From NCBI GenBank assembly GCA_013215945.1, contig JABSOM010000008.1, positions 97,455 through 161,454 on the forward strand: a stretch of 64,000 nucleotides of DNA. Direction: 5' to 3'. Positions 8,738 through 18,316 of this stretch are shown here, one piece after another. The translations under genes and the position numbers were made by a program. The stretch comes from Campylobacteraceae bacterium. GTDB lineage: Bacteria; Campylobacterota; Campylobacteria; Campylobacterales; Arcobacteraceae. Below the pieces are notes generated by a model. It searched no databases, was not told where the DNA came from, and was given only the letters and a program-made list of their open reading frames with translations. How positions within the stretch are numbered: position 1 is the first letter of the stretch; every line of letters begins with the position of its first letter.

Positions 8738-9582
8738 GACAAAATAGGGGAAAAGGCTTTAGTACCAACTCTTATTTTTTGACCAATACTTAAAACGTCT
8801 TTTTGTTTTTTACTAATGACTATTTCTACTAATTGTTGCGCAATACATAAGGTCGCTATATAAATCACATCTACTTGTTTTATATCTAAAATTTCTGCTT
8901 CAAAAGAAAATTTTTGTGAACCTTGATGTTTTAATAAAACCTCTAGCGCTTTACCCTCTTTTATGATTTTCCCATTTTCTAAGATAATTACTTTTGAGGC
9001 TAATTTATATATTTCACTTACGTCATGACTTACCATAATAGTAGTAGTATCAAACTCTTTGTGAAGAAGTAGAATCTCATTTTGCAAGTTTTGTCTCATT
9101 ACATTATCAAGTGCAGATAAGGGTTCATCTAAGAGTAGAAGTTTTGGTTTTTTCATTAGGGCTCTGCAAATGGCCACTCTTTGTTTCTGACCTCCACTTA
9201 AAGTAGAGGGGTGTCTTTTTCTAAGTTCATACATTTGTGTTAATGATAAAAGTTTTTTAGCCAAAGGTATATCTTTTTTTACATAAAGTAAATTTTCTTC
9301 TACGCTCATATTGTCAAACAAAGCATAATCTTGAAAAACAAAAGATATCTCTCTTTTTTGTATTTTTAAAAACTGTTTCTTATCTAACCAGAACGTATCA
9401 TCTACTTTTATTGTACCTTGTGCTTCTTCCAGCCCTGCAATTATACGTAAGAGCGTTGTTTTCCCTGCTCCACTTTTTCCACTTATACATAAAAAATCAC
9501 CTTGTTTAAGTGTGAAATTTACATCTAAAGACATTTCTCCCAGATTTCCATGAAGGCTTTTTTTTATATCAATATGTATCAT
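8734..9582 (-). CDS. modC: Molybdate ABC transporter ATP-binding protein
   Basis: Cytoplasmic ATPase energising molybdate (possibly tungstate) import. In 282 residues it carries Walker A GKSGAGKTT (about 34-42), Q loop FVFQDYALF, signature LSGGQKQR, Walker B LLLLDEPLSALD and switch His in MVSHD. A short TOBE-like oxyanion-sensing tail fills about 225-282, shorter than in E. coli ModC (352 residues). It is the last gene of modA-mop-modB-modC; the start overlaps modB by 4 nt (ATGA type). Context with ModA makes molybdate more likely than other ABC substrates. Confidence 0.93.
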   Translation of the reverse strand: MIHIDIKKSLHGNLGEMSLDVNFTLKQGDFLCISGKSGAGKTTLLRIIAGLEEAQGTIKVDDTFWLDKKQFLKIQKREISFVFQDYALFDNMSVEENLLYVKKDIPLAKKLLSLTQMYELRKRHPSTLSGGQKQRVAICRALMKKPKLLLLDEPLSALDNVMRQNLQNEILLLHKEFDTTTIMVSHDVSEIYKLASKVIILENGKIIKEGKALEVLLKHQGSQKFSFEAEILDIKQVDVIYIATLCIAQQLVEIVISKKQKDVLSIGQKIRVGTKAFSPILS

Positions 9583-10286
9583 TTAAATTCACCAAATCTT
9601 ATTTTACTTTTTGCATTAAAAATATATACTCCTAAAAGCACAATGAAACTTAAGGCTAACATGATAAAAGAATAAATATGTGCACTTTGATAATCCAATA
9701 CTTCTACAAATTCATAAATAGCCAAAGAAGCAACTTTTGTTTCTCCTTCTATTGAACCGCCAATCATTAGAACAACTCCAAACTCTCCTACTGTGTGCGC
9801 AAAAGTAATAACAAAAGCGCTTAATACAGCAGGTTTCATATTAGGCAATGCCACTCTTATGATAGTTTCTACGGTAGATTTACCTGCTAAATACGAAGCA
9901 TCAAGCATGTTTTGATTGAGTTTTTCAAAAGCTGCTTGTAGGGGTTGCACCATAAAAGGTAAAGAATAAAAACAAGAAGCAATGACGAGTGAGCTAAAAT
10001 TAAATACCAAAGAAATACCAAAAACATCGTTAAAAAAGCCCCCAATAGCTGATGTAGGGGAGAGAGAAATTAATATATAAAAACCAATGACGGAAGGAGG
10101 AAGTACAATAGGTAAAGCACTTATAGCTTCTAAATAAGGTTTAATTTTTGATTTGGTTTGGGAAAGATACCAAGCAAGAGGCAAACATAAAGAAAACAAA
10201 ATAATACTTGTAAGTGCAGCTAATTTAAAAGATAAAATAAAGGGTTGGTAATTTAACTCACTTATTAAAAAAAACAATTCTTTCAT
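9579..10286 (-). CDS. modB: Molybdate ABC transporter permease
   Basis: Inner-membrane permease of 235 residues with five to six helices. The cytoplasmic EAA loop reads LDASYLAGKSTVETIIRVALPNMKPAV (about residues 130-156), the contact surface for ModC. PIVLPPSVIGFYIL (about 57-70) is characteristic of ModB. Genes overlap by 4 nt on both sides (the TOBE protein upstream, modC downstream), consistent with tight stoichiometric expression of one complex. Length agrees with the family (about 220-230). Confidence 0.95.
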   Translation of the reverse strand: MKELFFLISELNYQPFILSFKLAALTSIILFSLCLPLAWYLSQTKSKIKPYLEAISALPIVLPPSVIGFYILISLSPTSAIGGFFNDVFGISLVFNFSSLVIASCFYSLPFMVQPLQAAFEKLNQNMLDASYLAGKSTVETIIRVALPNMKPAVLSAFVITFAHTVGEFGVVLMIGGSIEGETKVASLAIYEFVEVLDYQSAHIYSFIMLALSFIVLLGVYIFNAKSKIRFGEFK

Positions 10287-10690
10287 AAAATTTCTTTGAT
10301 GCTTATATCACTTGCATTTATATACATAAATACATCATCCTTGATTTTTAGTTTTAGATCATTCATTTTTTTAGTACTAATCAAACTTTGAAGCTCTTGC
10401 TCTTTAAACCTCAGACTTATATAAGATAAAAGTTTGCCTTCTTCAATATGTGATATTTTTGCTTTAATTTTATTTTCACAAGAAATTTGTATATTGTCTT
10501 CTTTAGAAATATTTATATGGGTGGGATTAATACTCAATAAAACGTTTGAGTTCACTTTTATATTTTCTAAGTCCAAAGAAATCATAGAAAATATTTCTTC
10601 TTTTTGTTGAAAATGCACAATATTTAAGTTCTGCATATTTTGAATCTCTGTGACTTTTGCTTTTAATGTATTACATGAATAATCAATCAT
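10283..10690 (-). CDS. Mop/TOBE di-domain molybdate-binding protein
   Basis: Cytoplasmic 135-residue protein made of two Mop/TOBE-like halves (about 1-68 and 69-135). Each is a small beta-barrel type sequence (for example LKAKVTEIQNMQNLNIVHF and IKAKISHIEEGKLLSYISL at the start of each repeat). Mop proteins store molybdate or, fused to a helix-turn-helix, act as ModE. No helix-turn-helix is present here, so it is a binding/storage or sensor subunit rather than a repressor. It sits inside the mod operon, overlapping modA by 8 nt and modB by 4 nt. Confidence 0.8.
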   Translation of the reverse strand: MIDYSCNTLKAKVTEIQNMQNLNIVHFQQKEEIFSMISLDLENIKVNSNVLLSINPTHINISKEDNIQISCENKIKAKISHIEEGKLLSYISLRFKEQELQSLISTKKMNDLKLKIKDDVFMYINASDISIKEIL

Positions 10691-11432
10691 TAATGTTATA
10701 TCCGTATTGTTTTAAAATTTTTTTTGCTTCTTTTTCTAACATAAAGTTATAAAACTTTTTGGCCGCTTCATTATTATTGGCTCTTTTTAATAATATTATA
10801 CCTTGATTTAATGCTGGATATAAAGAAGAATCAACTTCTATCCAATGAATGTCTTTTTTATACTTACGTAACTTTATTGAATACAAAGAAGCTTTTGCAA
10901 TAAAAGCAAGATCACTTGCACTTAAAGCATAAGTAATAGTTTGTGAAATATTTGAAGCATAAATAAATTTATGTTTATTTTTTATAAATAAATTTGCTTT
11001 TTTTAATGCACTTAAAGAAGCTTTTCCGTAAGGGGCTGTTTTGGTATTAGCAAGAGCTATTTTTTTTATATTGGCATTTGAAATAAGAGAAAGACCTTTT
11101 TTGAAGTTTTGTTGTTTTGTAGAAAACAAAATCAAAGAACCACGTGCATAAATCTTAGGTTTAAATAAAGCCAGTTTTTTTTCATATAAATATTGTGGAT
11201 AAAACATGTCTGCTGAAATAAATATGTCATAAGGTGCTCCATGAAGTATTAAAGAGCTGTGTTTACCACTTGAAGCCAGTGAAGAAAAGATTTTTATTTT
11301 TGGATATTTTTTATTAAAGGCTTTTTTTAAATCAACAAAAGCATAAGAAACGTTTGAGGACAGAGCTATATTTATTCTTTGCGCATAAAGATAATTATTT
11401 AACAAGACAAAAATAACAAATAAACGAAGCAT
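10683..11432 (-). CDS. modA: Molybdate-binding periplasmic protein
   Basis: Periplasmic binding protein of the molybdate ABC importer, 249 residues with a signal peptide (1-17, ending LYAQ). Family features are the opening INIALSSNVSYAFVDLKKAFNKKYP, the ligand-loop SLASSGKHSSLILHGAPYDIFISAD (about 55-78) with paired Ser residues that bind the oxyanion, and the hinge region NTKTAPYGKASLSAL (about 133-147). It is first in the operon. The 48-nt gap to the divergent gene at 11481 must hold its promoter; no ModE-like palindrome is evident there. Confidence 0.94.
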   Translation of the reverse strand: MLRLFVIFVLLNNYLYAQRINIALSSNVSYAFVDLKKAFNKKYPKIKIFSSLASSGKHSSLILHGAPYDIFISADMFYPQYLYEKKLALFKPKIYARGSLILFSTKQQNFKKGLSLISNANIKKIALANTKTAPYGKASLSALKKANLFIKNKHKFIYASNISQTITYALSASDLAFIAKASLYSIKLRKYKKDIHWIEVDSSLYPALNQGIILLKRANNNEAAKKFYNFMLEKEAKKILKQYGYNIND

Positions 11433-11480
11433 TTAGGGCCTTTGTATTTTTACTTTTAATATAACCAAAATCTTTGTTAA

Positions 11481-11975
11481 GTGTCAATGCGTAATTTCAA
11501 GATTCCCCCTGAATATCTTGGATTTCTTTATTTTCTTTGGTTTGAGTTTGCTATAATTGACAAAAGGAAATTCATGGAAGAATACAGCATCGTATCATTT
11601 ATGCCTGATTGGGCTTTTGTTACCTTAAGTATTATATTTTTAGCTGCTCTACTTTATTTATTTATTAAAATCTTTATTATTAAACCTGCTTTTTTTTATT
11701 ATATAGAAGATAATCTGTATAAAATAAAATGGAAATGGAGATGGAAAAAAGATAAAATTATTGAACTGTATTGTTTTTGTCCTAAGTGTGAAGACAGGTT
11801 GGTTTATGATGATACTTCTTGTAAAGACAGTTATTCCCTTAATAAAGAAACAAAATTTATTTGTGAAAAATGTCATTTCTCCAGTTCTTTAAGTGGTGGG
11901 GATATTTCTTATTCTTTAAATATAATTGAGAGAGAGATTAATAGAAAAGTGAGATTAGATATATATGAAAAATGA
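11481..11975 (+). CDS. Hypothetical membrane protein with C-terminal zinc ribbon
   Basis: I do not recognise a named family. The 164-residue frame has one or two N-terminal hydrophobic segments (about 13-27 and 45-70) and a C-terminal four-cysteine ribbon. CPKC is near residue 100 and CEKC near 131. The next gene encodes a similar layout and overlaps by 11 nt, so this is a tandem paralogous pair. The start is uncertain: GTG 11481 and ATG 11487 lack a good ribosome binding site. ATG 11574 has AAGGA six bases upstream and a TATAAT at 11552-11557, but would remove the first hydrophobic segment. Confidence 0.65.
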   Translation: MSMRNFKIPPEYLGFLYFLWFEFAIIDKRKFMEEYSIVSFMPDWAFVTLSIIFLAALLYLFIKIFIIKPAFFYYIEDNLYKIKWKWRWKKDKIIELYCFCPKCEDRLVYDDTSCKDSYSLNKETKFICEKCHFSSSLSGGDISYSLNIIEREINRKVRLDIYEK

Positions 11976-12402
11976 TGATGTTAAACTAGAACGATCTTAT
12001 GAAAAAAATCTTAAGATTATGGGGAGATCTCTTCGCACATCTCGAATTATGCTTATTTGTTCTTTGGGAATTGTTTATACTGTAATGTTATTTATGGAAA
12101 ACAACTCTTGGATTGCTTTGGCTTTTACTGGTTTTTTTACTGCATTATTGGCTTTTACTTTTTATGCAAAACAAATAGGAATTGTATATTTTGGCGAATA
12201 TTCTCTAGAAGTTTCTGCCTCGGGAGATATTTTCATCACAATCCTACATGGACATTGTCCTAAGTGTGAAGGCCATTTAAGACTGCATAAAAAAAGAAAA
12301 ACATTTAACAGTTTTGTTGTTTTTATTAAATGTGATCGTAATGATTCTCATATTTGGAATGCAGATGCTTTTGAAAAAGAGCATAAAGATGCCCCTCAAT
12401 AA
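11965..12402 (+). CDS. Hypothetical membrane protein with C-terminal zinc ribbon (paralogue of previous gene)
   Basis: Product of 145 residues. Two adjacent transmembrane helices (about 29-45 and 50-68) are followed by a cytoplasmic tail with CPKC near residue 96 and a further Cys near 121 (FIKCDRN). Compared with its upstream neighbour it keeps the two-helix plus CPKCE...L layout but has lost one of the four cysteines of a full ribbon, so metal binding is uncertain. It overlaps the preceding gene by 11 nt and converges on the pseudouridine synthase gene with 1 nt between stops. No function can be assigned. Confidence 0.7.
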   Translation: MKNDDVKLERSYEKNLKIMGRSLRTSRIMLICSLGIVYTVMLFMENNSWIALAFTGFFTALLAFTFYAKQIGIVYFGEYSLEVSASGDIFITILHGHCPKCEGHLRLHKKRKTFNSFVVFIKCDRNDSHIWNADAFEKEHKDAPQ

Positions 12403-12403
12403 A

Positions 12404-13306
12404 CTAAGCTTCAAATTTTTTATAAATGTCTTTATTTTTTGAAAATATTTTATACAGTACGTTTTTGTAAGTAAATTCTAAATAATTGGCATGTAACCAC
12501 AATCTTGAAGCACCTGTTTCTTTTATTCGTAAGTCTTTATCTAAAGACTTACTCAAATATTCTTCCACAATATCATCATTGACTCCATAAATGGGATCTC
12601 CTACAATTCTGTATCCTATTGAATATAAATGTACTCGTATTTGGTGCTGTCTTCCTGTGTGTGGAATGGCTTCTACTAAAGTGATGTTTTTTTCTTTTGA
12701 ATATTTAATGGGTTTGATATAGGTTAAAGAGCTTTTTCCCTCTTCTTCTTCACATACTTTCATTCTTACGCCAATTTTTTTGCCTTCTTTTATGATGTTT
12801 TTATCAATCTTTATCTCTTCTTTTAACTCACCTTCTACAAGGGCTAAGTAGGATTTTTTATAGGCTTTTTTCTCAAACATTTCTGCAAGTGCTTTGACTG
12901 CTTTTTCCTCTAGCCCTAAAAGTAATAAACCAGACGTTTCAGCATCAATTCTATGGGCTTGATTGGCTTTTTCTCCAAAATGAAATCGTATTTCATCCAA
13001 AAGAGAATATTTTGTATTTTTTGAGTTTGGATGTATCATTAAGTGAGAGGGTTTATCAAATAATGCAAATTCTTTAAAGGTAAGTAAGGGCTGTAATCCT
13101 CTTGTATGTCCCTCAAATTCGGCTATATAAATATGATCATCACGAACAAGCTCTGAATTGCTGTAGGCTATTTTTTGTGCATCAAAAACTCTGTGTCTAC
13201 TCATCATTCTTTGAGAGAAACTAGGCGTAAGCCCTAGTTCTTGTAGTAAGAATATTTGTATTTTTTTTCCTATAACGGCATTATATTTTTTTAGTATAAA
13301 GGGCAA
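12404..13306 (-). CDS. RluA family 23S rRNA/tRNA pseudouridine synthase
   Basis: Cytoplasmic RNA-modifying enzyme of 300 residues. An S4-like RNA-binding N-terminus (about 1-65) precedes the catalytic domain with Asp121 in HRIDAETSGLLLLG and the HTGRQHQIRVHLYSIGYRIVGDPIYG motif (about 218-244). Which uridine is modified cannot be read from sequence; RluD, RluC and RluA subfamilies share these motifs. The start is TTG at 13306 with AGGA seven bases upstream, and no ATG lies nearer. Confidence 0.92.
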   Translation of the reverse strand: MPFILKKYNAVIGKKIQIFLLQELGLTPSFSQRMMSRHRVFDAQKIAYSNSELVRDDHIYIAEFEGHTRGLQPLLTFKEFALFDKPSHLMIHPNSKNTKYSLLDEIRFHFGEKANQAHRIDAETSGLLLLGLEEKAVKALAEMFEKKAYKKSYLALVEGELKEEIKIDKNIIKEGKKIGVRMKVCEEEEGKSSLTYIKPIKYSKEKNITLVEAIPHTGRQHQIRVHLYSIGYRIVGDPIYGVNDDIVEEYLSKSLDKDLRIKETGASRLWLHANYLEFTYKNVLYKIFSKNKDIYKKFEA

Positions 13307-13426
13307 AACTATTTCCTAATTTTAAGTGAAATTTTATCTAAAATTAAACAAAATCTATGTCTACTTTAGATAGAGTATCATACTTAAAAAATGACTAAAA
13401 TTTAATAAAATGAAGAAGGCTGATTA

Positions 13427-14755
13427 ATGGTTGAAAGATACGCTAGAGAAGAGATGACAAAAAACTGGACACAAGAAGCAAGATATGCAGCATGGCTTAA
13501 AGTTGAAAAAGCGGCTGTTAAAGCTTGGAATAAAATAGGTCTTATTCCTGATGCTGATTGTGAAAAGATTGTTAAAAATGCTACTTTTTCTGTTGAAAGA
13601 ATTGAAGAAATTGAAGCTATTACAAGACATGATTTAATTGCTTTTACTACTAGCGTATCAGAAAGCCTTGGAGATGAGTCAAGATGGTTTCATTACGGTA
13701 TGACTTCTTCAGATGCTGTTGATACAGGGGTAGCACTTCAAATGAAAGATTCATTAGAAATCATTATTAAAGATGTAGAAATGTTAATGGAATCTATTAA
13801 AAAAAGAGCGATTGAACATAAAATGACTTTAATGGTAGGAAGAAGCCACGGTATTCATGGAGAGCCTATCACTTTTGGTTTAACTTTGGCTGTTTGGTAT
13901 GATGAAATGGCAAGACATTTAAAGAATTTAGAACAAACTATGGAAGTTATTTGTGTGGGTCAAATTTCTGGTGCTATGGGTAACTTTGCTCATGCACCGC
14001 TGGAACTTGAAGATTACGCAATGGCTGAATTAGGATTAAAATCTGAGCCTTGTTCAAATCAAGTAATTCATAGAGACAGATATGCAAGACTTGCTACTAC
14101 TTTAGCTTTAATTGCATCTTCAATTGAGAAGTTTGCAGTACAAGTTCGACACTTACAACGAACAGAAGTTTATGAATGTGAAGAATTTTTTGCAAAAGGT
14201 CAAAAAGGATCTTCTGCTATGCCTCATAAAAGAAATCCAATTCTAACTGAGAACATTACAGGTCTTGCAAGAATTATTAGAACCTGTGTAACTCCCGCTA
14301 TGGAAAACGTTGCTTTATGGCATGAAAGAGATATTTCACATTCTTCAACGGAAAGATTTTGGTTACCAGATGCATTTATTACGAGTGATTTCATGTTGCA
14401 TAGAATGAATAATGTAATATCAAACTTAACGGTAATGCCTAAAAATATGATGAAAAACTTAAACCTAACAGGTGGTTTAGTATTTTCTCAAAGAGTATTA
14501 TTAGAGCTTCCAATTAAAGGCGTAAGCAGAGAAGATGCATATAGAATAGTTCAAAGAAATGCAATGAAAGTTTGGGAAAAGATTCAAGATGGAGCTTCTA
14601 GTACTGATGCAAATGGTGAGTCTTTATACTTAGGGCATTTATTAGCAGATGAAGAATTAAGAAAAAGTTTAAGCGAAGAAGAAATCAGAGAGTGTTTTAA
14701 TTTTGATTATTACACAAAAAACGTGGATGCGATTTTTAAGAGAGTATTCAAATAG
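13427..14755 (+). CDS. purB: Adenylosuccinate lyase
   Basis: Cytoplasmic enzyme of purine synthesis that releases fumarate from SAICAR and from adenylosuccinate. The 442-residue length and the fumarase/aspartase signature SSAMPHKRNP (about 262-271) are diagnostic. Further motifs are MTSSDAVDTG (about 90-99) and GRSHGIHGEPITFG (about 140-153, with the catalytic His). ATG at 13427 has AAGG eight bases upstream. It is followed after 45 nt by nrdA, so nucleotide and deoxynucleotide synthesis genes sit together. Confidence 0.97.
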   Translation: MVERYAREEMTKNWTQEARYAAWLKVEKAAVKAWNKIGLIPDADCEKIVKNATFSVERIEEIEAITRHDLIAFTTSVSESLGDESRWFHYGMTSSDAVDTGVALQMKDSLEIIIKDVEMLMESIKKRAIEHKMTLMVGRSHGIHGEPITFGLTLAVWYDEMARHLKNLEQTMEVICVGQISGAMGNFAHAPLELEDYAMAELGLKSEPCSNQVIHRDRYARLATTLALIASSIEKFAVQVRHLQRTEVYECEEFFAKGQKGSSAMPHKRNPILTENITGLARIIRTCVTPAMENVALWHERDISHSSTERFWLPDAFITSDFMLHRMNNVISNLTVMPKNMMKNLNLTGGLVFSQRVLLELPIKGVSREDAYRIVQRNAMKVWEKIQDGASSTDANGESLYLGHLLADEELRKSLSEEEIRECFNFDYYTKNVDAIFKRVFK

Positions 14756-14800
14756 AGCCTGAGCTAAATATAAACAAAAAAAAATATTTAAGGTAATAAT

Positions 14801-17185
14801 ATGGGAATAATGATACAAAAACGAAATGGACGAAAAGAAGTTTTAGATATAACTAAAATTCAAAAAATGACTATTGAATCAACTGTAAACTTATCAGGTG
14901 TTTCACAAAGTGAGTTAGAACTTGATTCTCAAATCAAATTTATTGATGGTATGAGTTCTGCTGATATTCAAGATGCATTAATTAAAACAGCTGTTGAAAA
15001 AATTGACATTGATGTTCCAAATTGGACTTTTGTAGCAGCGCGATTATTCATTTTTGATTTATATCATAAAGTAGGACGAGCTACTGGCGGAATTAAAGGC
15101 CAAGCATACGCACATTTTAGGGATTATATAAAAACATCTCAAGCTTCAGGGAAAATGATTCCTGGTTTAGAGATTGGTTTTGATTTAGAAGATTTAAATT
15201 CACATATCGTACCTGAGCGTGATTTTCAGTTTAATTATCTTGGAATTAAAACACTGTATGACAGATATTTAATCAAAGACAAAGACGCAGAACCTATTGA
15301 ATTACCACAACAAATGTTTATGGGTATTGCAATGTTTTTAGCACAACATGAAGACGACAGACAAGGAAGAGCAAAAGAATTTTACGATGTAATTTCTAAA
15401 TTTGAAGTTATGTTAGCAACACCTACTTTATCAAATGCAAGAACAAACAGACATCAATTGTCTTCATGTTATATTGGATCTACTGCTGATAAAATTGAAG
15501 GTATTTTTGATACGTACCATGAAATGGCATTATTGTCTAAATATGGTGGAGGAATTGGTTGGGATTGGAATCAAGTTAGAGCTTTAGGTGGTGTTATTGA
15601 TGGTCATAAAAGTGCTGCTGGGGGAACCGTTCCTTTCTTAAAAATCACTAATGATGTTGCAATTGCAGTAGATCAATTAGGTACAAGAAAAGGTGCGATT
15701 GCTGTTTATTTAGAGCCTTGGCACATGGATATTGTGGATTTCATTGATTTAAAAAAGAATTCAGGAGAAGAGAGACGAAGAGCGCATGATTTATTCCCTT
15801 CTTTATGGATTACTGATTTATTTATGGAAAGAATTTTAGAAGATTCTCATTGGACATTATTTGATCCTTATGAAGTAAAAGATTTATGTGAGTGTTTTGG
15901 AGATGAATTTAAAGAAAAATATATTGCTTATGAAAATGATCCAAGTATTACAAAAAATCAAATGAAAGCAAAAGATTTATGGAAAAAGATTTTAACCTCT
16001 TATTTTGAATCAGGAAGTCCTTTTTTATGTTTCAAAGACAATGCAAACAGAGCAAATCCAAATGGCCATGTTGGACATATTAGAAGCTCAAATTTATGTA
16101 CAGAGATTTTCCAAAATACAAGTCCAAATATCTATAAAATCAAATTAGAATATAACGATGGTTCGTTTGATGTATTTGAAGAAGAAGAGTTAATTACTGT
16201 TGATTCTGGAATTACAAAAAAAGCCAATAAAGTGACGGCTTTAGATTCTATTGGTGGAAAACAAATCTTTATAGTTGAAAAAGAAAAAATTGATGGAGAT
16301 ACGGCTGTTTGTAACTTAGCTTCTGTAAACTTAAGTAAGATTTCTTCAAAAGAAGATATTGAGCGAGTGGTACCTATTGCTGTTAGAATGTTAGACAATG
16401 TAATTGATTTAAACTTTTATCCTTTAAGAAAAGTAAAAGCTACGAATTTAAAATCACGTTCAATTGGACTTGGTGTTATGGGTGAAGCTCAAATGTTAGC
16501 TGAGCAACAAATTCACTGGGGAACACAAGAACACTTCAAAAAAATAGATTCTGTAATGGAAAGTATTTCTTACAATGCTATAAAAGCTTCTTCTGCTATT
16601 GCTAAAGAAAAAGGTGCTTATCCTACGTTTGAAGGTTCAAACTGGTCTAAGGGTATTATGCCTCATGATCATACACCACAAGCTGTAAATGCTTTATTGA
16701 ATAAAGATTTATTTGACAGTGGATATGACTGGGATGCTTTAAGAGAAGATGTAAAAACAAATGGAATGAGAAATGGATATTTAATGGCAGTTGCTCCTAC
16801 TTCATCTATTTCTATTTTAGTGGGAACTACGCAAACAATTGAACCAGTATTTAAAAGAAAATGGTTTGAAGAGAATTTATCAGGATTAATTCCTGTAGTT
16901 GTTCCAAAACTAAGTCCAGAAACATGGGCATATTATACACCTGCTTTTGAAATAGATCAATTAGATTTAATAAGAGCAGCAGCTGTGCGACAAAAATGGA
17001 TAGATCAAGGTCAAAGTACGAATGTATTTATGTCTTTGGATAAAGCAAGTGGAAAATACTTACATGAAATTTATATGTTGGCATGGAAACTTGGATTAAA
17101 ATCAACCTACTACCTAAGAAGCCAATCTCCTGAAGCTGCAAATGATGTAGAAGACAGAAGCATGGAATGTTCAGGTTGTCAATAA
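14801..17185 (+). CDS. nrdA: Class I ribonucleoside-diphosphate reductase alpha subunit
   Basis: Catalytic and allosteric subunit of aerobic ribonucleotide reductase, 794 residues. An N-terminal ATP-cone (about 1-95) precedes the ten-stranded barrel. The redox Cys lies in LSSCYIGS (about 222), the thiyl-radical Cys and Glu in SSNLCTEIF (about 431-433), and the partner Cys in AVCNLASVNLS (about 503). The C-terminal shuttle pair is CSGC (790-793). The spacing between the NLCTE Cys and the AVC Cys is 71 residues against 23 in E. coli NrdA, so about 48 residues are inserted (about 440-500). RBS AAGGT precedes the ATG at 14801. nrdB follows after 46 nt. Confidence 0.97.
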   Translation: MGIMIQKRNGRKEVLDITKIQKMTIESTVNLSGVSQSELELDSQIKFIDGMSSADIQDALIKTAVEKIDIDVPNWTFVAARLFIFDLYHKVGRATGGIKGQAYAHFRDYIKTSQASGKMIPGLEIGFDLEDLNSHIVPERDFQFNYLGIKTLYDRYLIKDKDAEPIELPQQMFMGIAMFLAQHEDDRQGRAKEFYDVISKFEVMLATPTLSNARTNRHQLSSCYIGSTADKIEGIFDTYHEMALLSKYGGGIGWDWNQVRALGGVIDGHKSAAGGTVPFLKITNDVAIAVDQLGTRKGAIAVYLEPWHMDIVDFIDLKKNSGEERRRAHDLFPSLWITDLFMERILEDSHWTLFDPYEVKDLCECFGDEFKEKYIAYENDPSITKNQMKAKDLWKKILTSYFESGSPFLCFKDNANRANPNGHVGHIRSSNLCTEIFQNTSPNIYKIKLEYNDGSFDVFEEEELITVDSGITKKANKVTALDSIGGKQIFIVEKEKIDGDTAVCNLASVNLSKISSKEDIERVVPIAVRMLDNVIDLNFYPLRKVKATNLKSRSIGLGVMGEAQMLAEQQIHWGTQEHFKKIDSVMESISYNAIKASSAIAKEKGAYPTFEGSNWSKGIMPHDHTPQAVNALLNKDLFDSGYDWDALREDVKTNGMRNGYLMAVAPTSSISILVGTTQTIEPVFKRKWFEENLSGLIPVVVPKLSPETWAYYTPAFEIDQLDLIRAAAVRQKWIDQGQSTNVFMSLDKASGKYLHEIYMLAWKLGLKSTYYLRSQSPEAANDVEDRSMECSGCQ

Positions 17186-17231
17186 AAAGACGAAACAGTA
17201 GAAAAAAATAAAATTGATAACAGGAAAACAA

Positions 17232-18263
17232 ATGAACGGCAAATTTGAAAAAAAACTAATTTACAACCCTCACAGTACTGAGACTTTAAGTGAGAGAAAA
17301 ACCTTTGGAGGAAATCCAGATGGTATGCTTAACTTTACAAAAGCAAAGTATCAATGGGCTTTAAATTTATGGGATGTAATGGAAGCCAATACTTGGTTTC
17401 CAAAAGAAGTACAAATGACAGGAGATGCTAAAGATTATAAATTTTTATCGCCTGCTGAAAAAAGAATGTACGATCTTGTTTTAGCCCAGTTAATTTTCAT
17501 GGATTCTTTACAAACCAATAATATTATGGACAATATGAATCCGTATATTACTGCACCTGAAATCAATGCTATTTTATCACGTCAAGCCTATGAAGAAGCG
17601 AATCATTCAAAATCATACGCTGTTATGGTTGAGTCTGTATCTGATAATACGGATGATATTTATGACATGTGGAAAACCGATCCTATGCTTCAAAAAAAGA
17701 ATGATTTTATTGCTAAAATCTTTTCTACTTTAGGAGAAGATTTAACGGATGAAAGTATTGTTCTTTCAATGTTTGGAAATCAAATTTTAGAAGGTATGTA
17801 TTTTTATGCTGGGTTTGCAGCTATGTATGCTCTTGGAAAATCAGGAAAAATGTTAGGTTCTTCTCAAATGATTAGGTTCATCCAAAGAGATGAAGTTACT
17901 CATTTATTATTATTCCAAAACATGATTAATTCTACAAGATTAGAGAGACCTGAGCTTTTTACTGCTGAGTTAGAAGAAAAAGTAAGAGTGATGGTAAGAG
18001 AAGCGGTTGAAATAGAATCTGAATGGGGTTCTTATATAACACAAGGACAAATTCTAGGGTTTACTGATGCAATCATTAAACAATATATTCAATATTTAGG
18101 CGATAAGCGTCTTGAAGCTGTTGGATATAAAGCAGAATACAATGTAAAACATCCTATTCCATGGGTTGATGGATATGCAAGTTTTAATGATCAAAGAACA
18201 AACTTCTTTGAAGGAAATGTAGTTAATTATTCAAAAGGAAGCATCGACTTCGACGATTTCTAA
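17232..18263 (+). CDS. nrdB: Class I ribonucleoside-diphosphate reductase beta subunit
   Basis: Radical-generating diiron subunit partnering NrdA, 343 residues. Metal ligands and the radical site are visible: the first Asp/Glu in [11 protein letters not shown], then the EEANHSKSY segment with the His ligand and radical Tyr129, later [14 protein letters not shown], and the [11 protein letters not shown]lu/His ligands. A tyrosyl residue makes this class Ia/b-like rather than the Tyr-less class Ic. I choose ATG 17232, which has AGGA six bases upstream, over the in-frame TTG at 17214, which has none. A hairpin at 18292-18311 follows. Confidence 0.97.
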   Translation: MNGKFEKKLIYNPHSTETLSERKTFGGNPDGMLNFTKAKYQWALNLWDVMEANTWFPKEVQMTGDAKDYKFLSPAEKRMYDLVLAQLIFMDSLQTNNIMDNMNPYITAPEINAILSRQAYEEANHSKSYAVMVESVSDNTDDIYDMWKTDPMLQKKNDFIAKIFSTLGEDLTDESIVLSMFGNQILEGMYFYAGFAAMYALGKSGKMLGSSQMIRFIQRDEVTHLLLFQNMINSTRLERPELFTAELEEKVRVMVREAVEIESEWGSYITQGQILGFTDAIIKQYIQYLGDKRLEAVGYKAEYNVKHPIPWVDGYASFNDQRTNFFEGNVVNYSKGSIDFDDF

Positions 18264-18291
18264 AAAAAGAATATTTTCTAATATTTTTTTA

Positions 18292-18311
18292 TGCCAATCT
18301 CCGCGTTGGCA
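18292..18311 (+). terminator. Terminator-like hairpin after nrdB
   Basis: A 6-bp stem (18292-18297 with 18306-18311) with an 8-nt loop begins 28 nt after the nrdB stop and is followed by an A/T-rich stretch (ATTTAAATTTT without a pure U run). It is a weak but plausible transcript end. Confidence 0.45.
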
Positions 18312-18316
18312 TTTAA

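Noticed and set aside
16132..16398. NrdA insertion as a mini-intein
   Set aside because: No Cys/Ser at a block-A start, no His-Asn end and far too short for a splicing domain.
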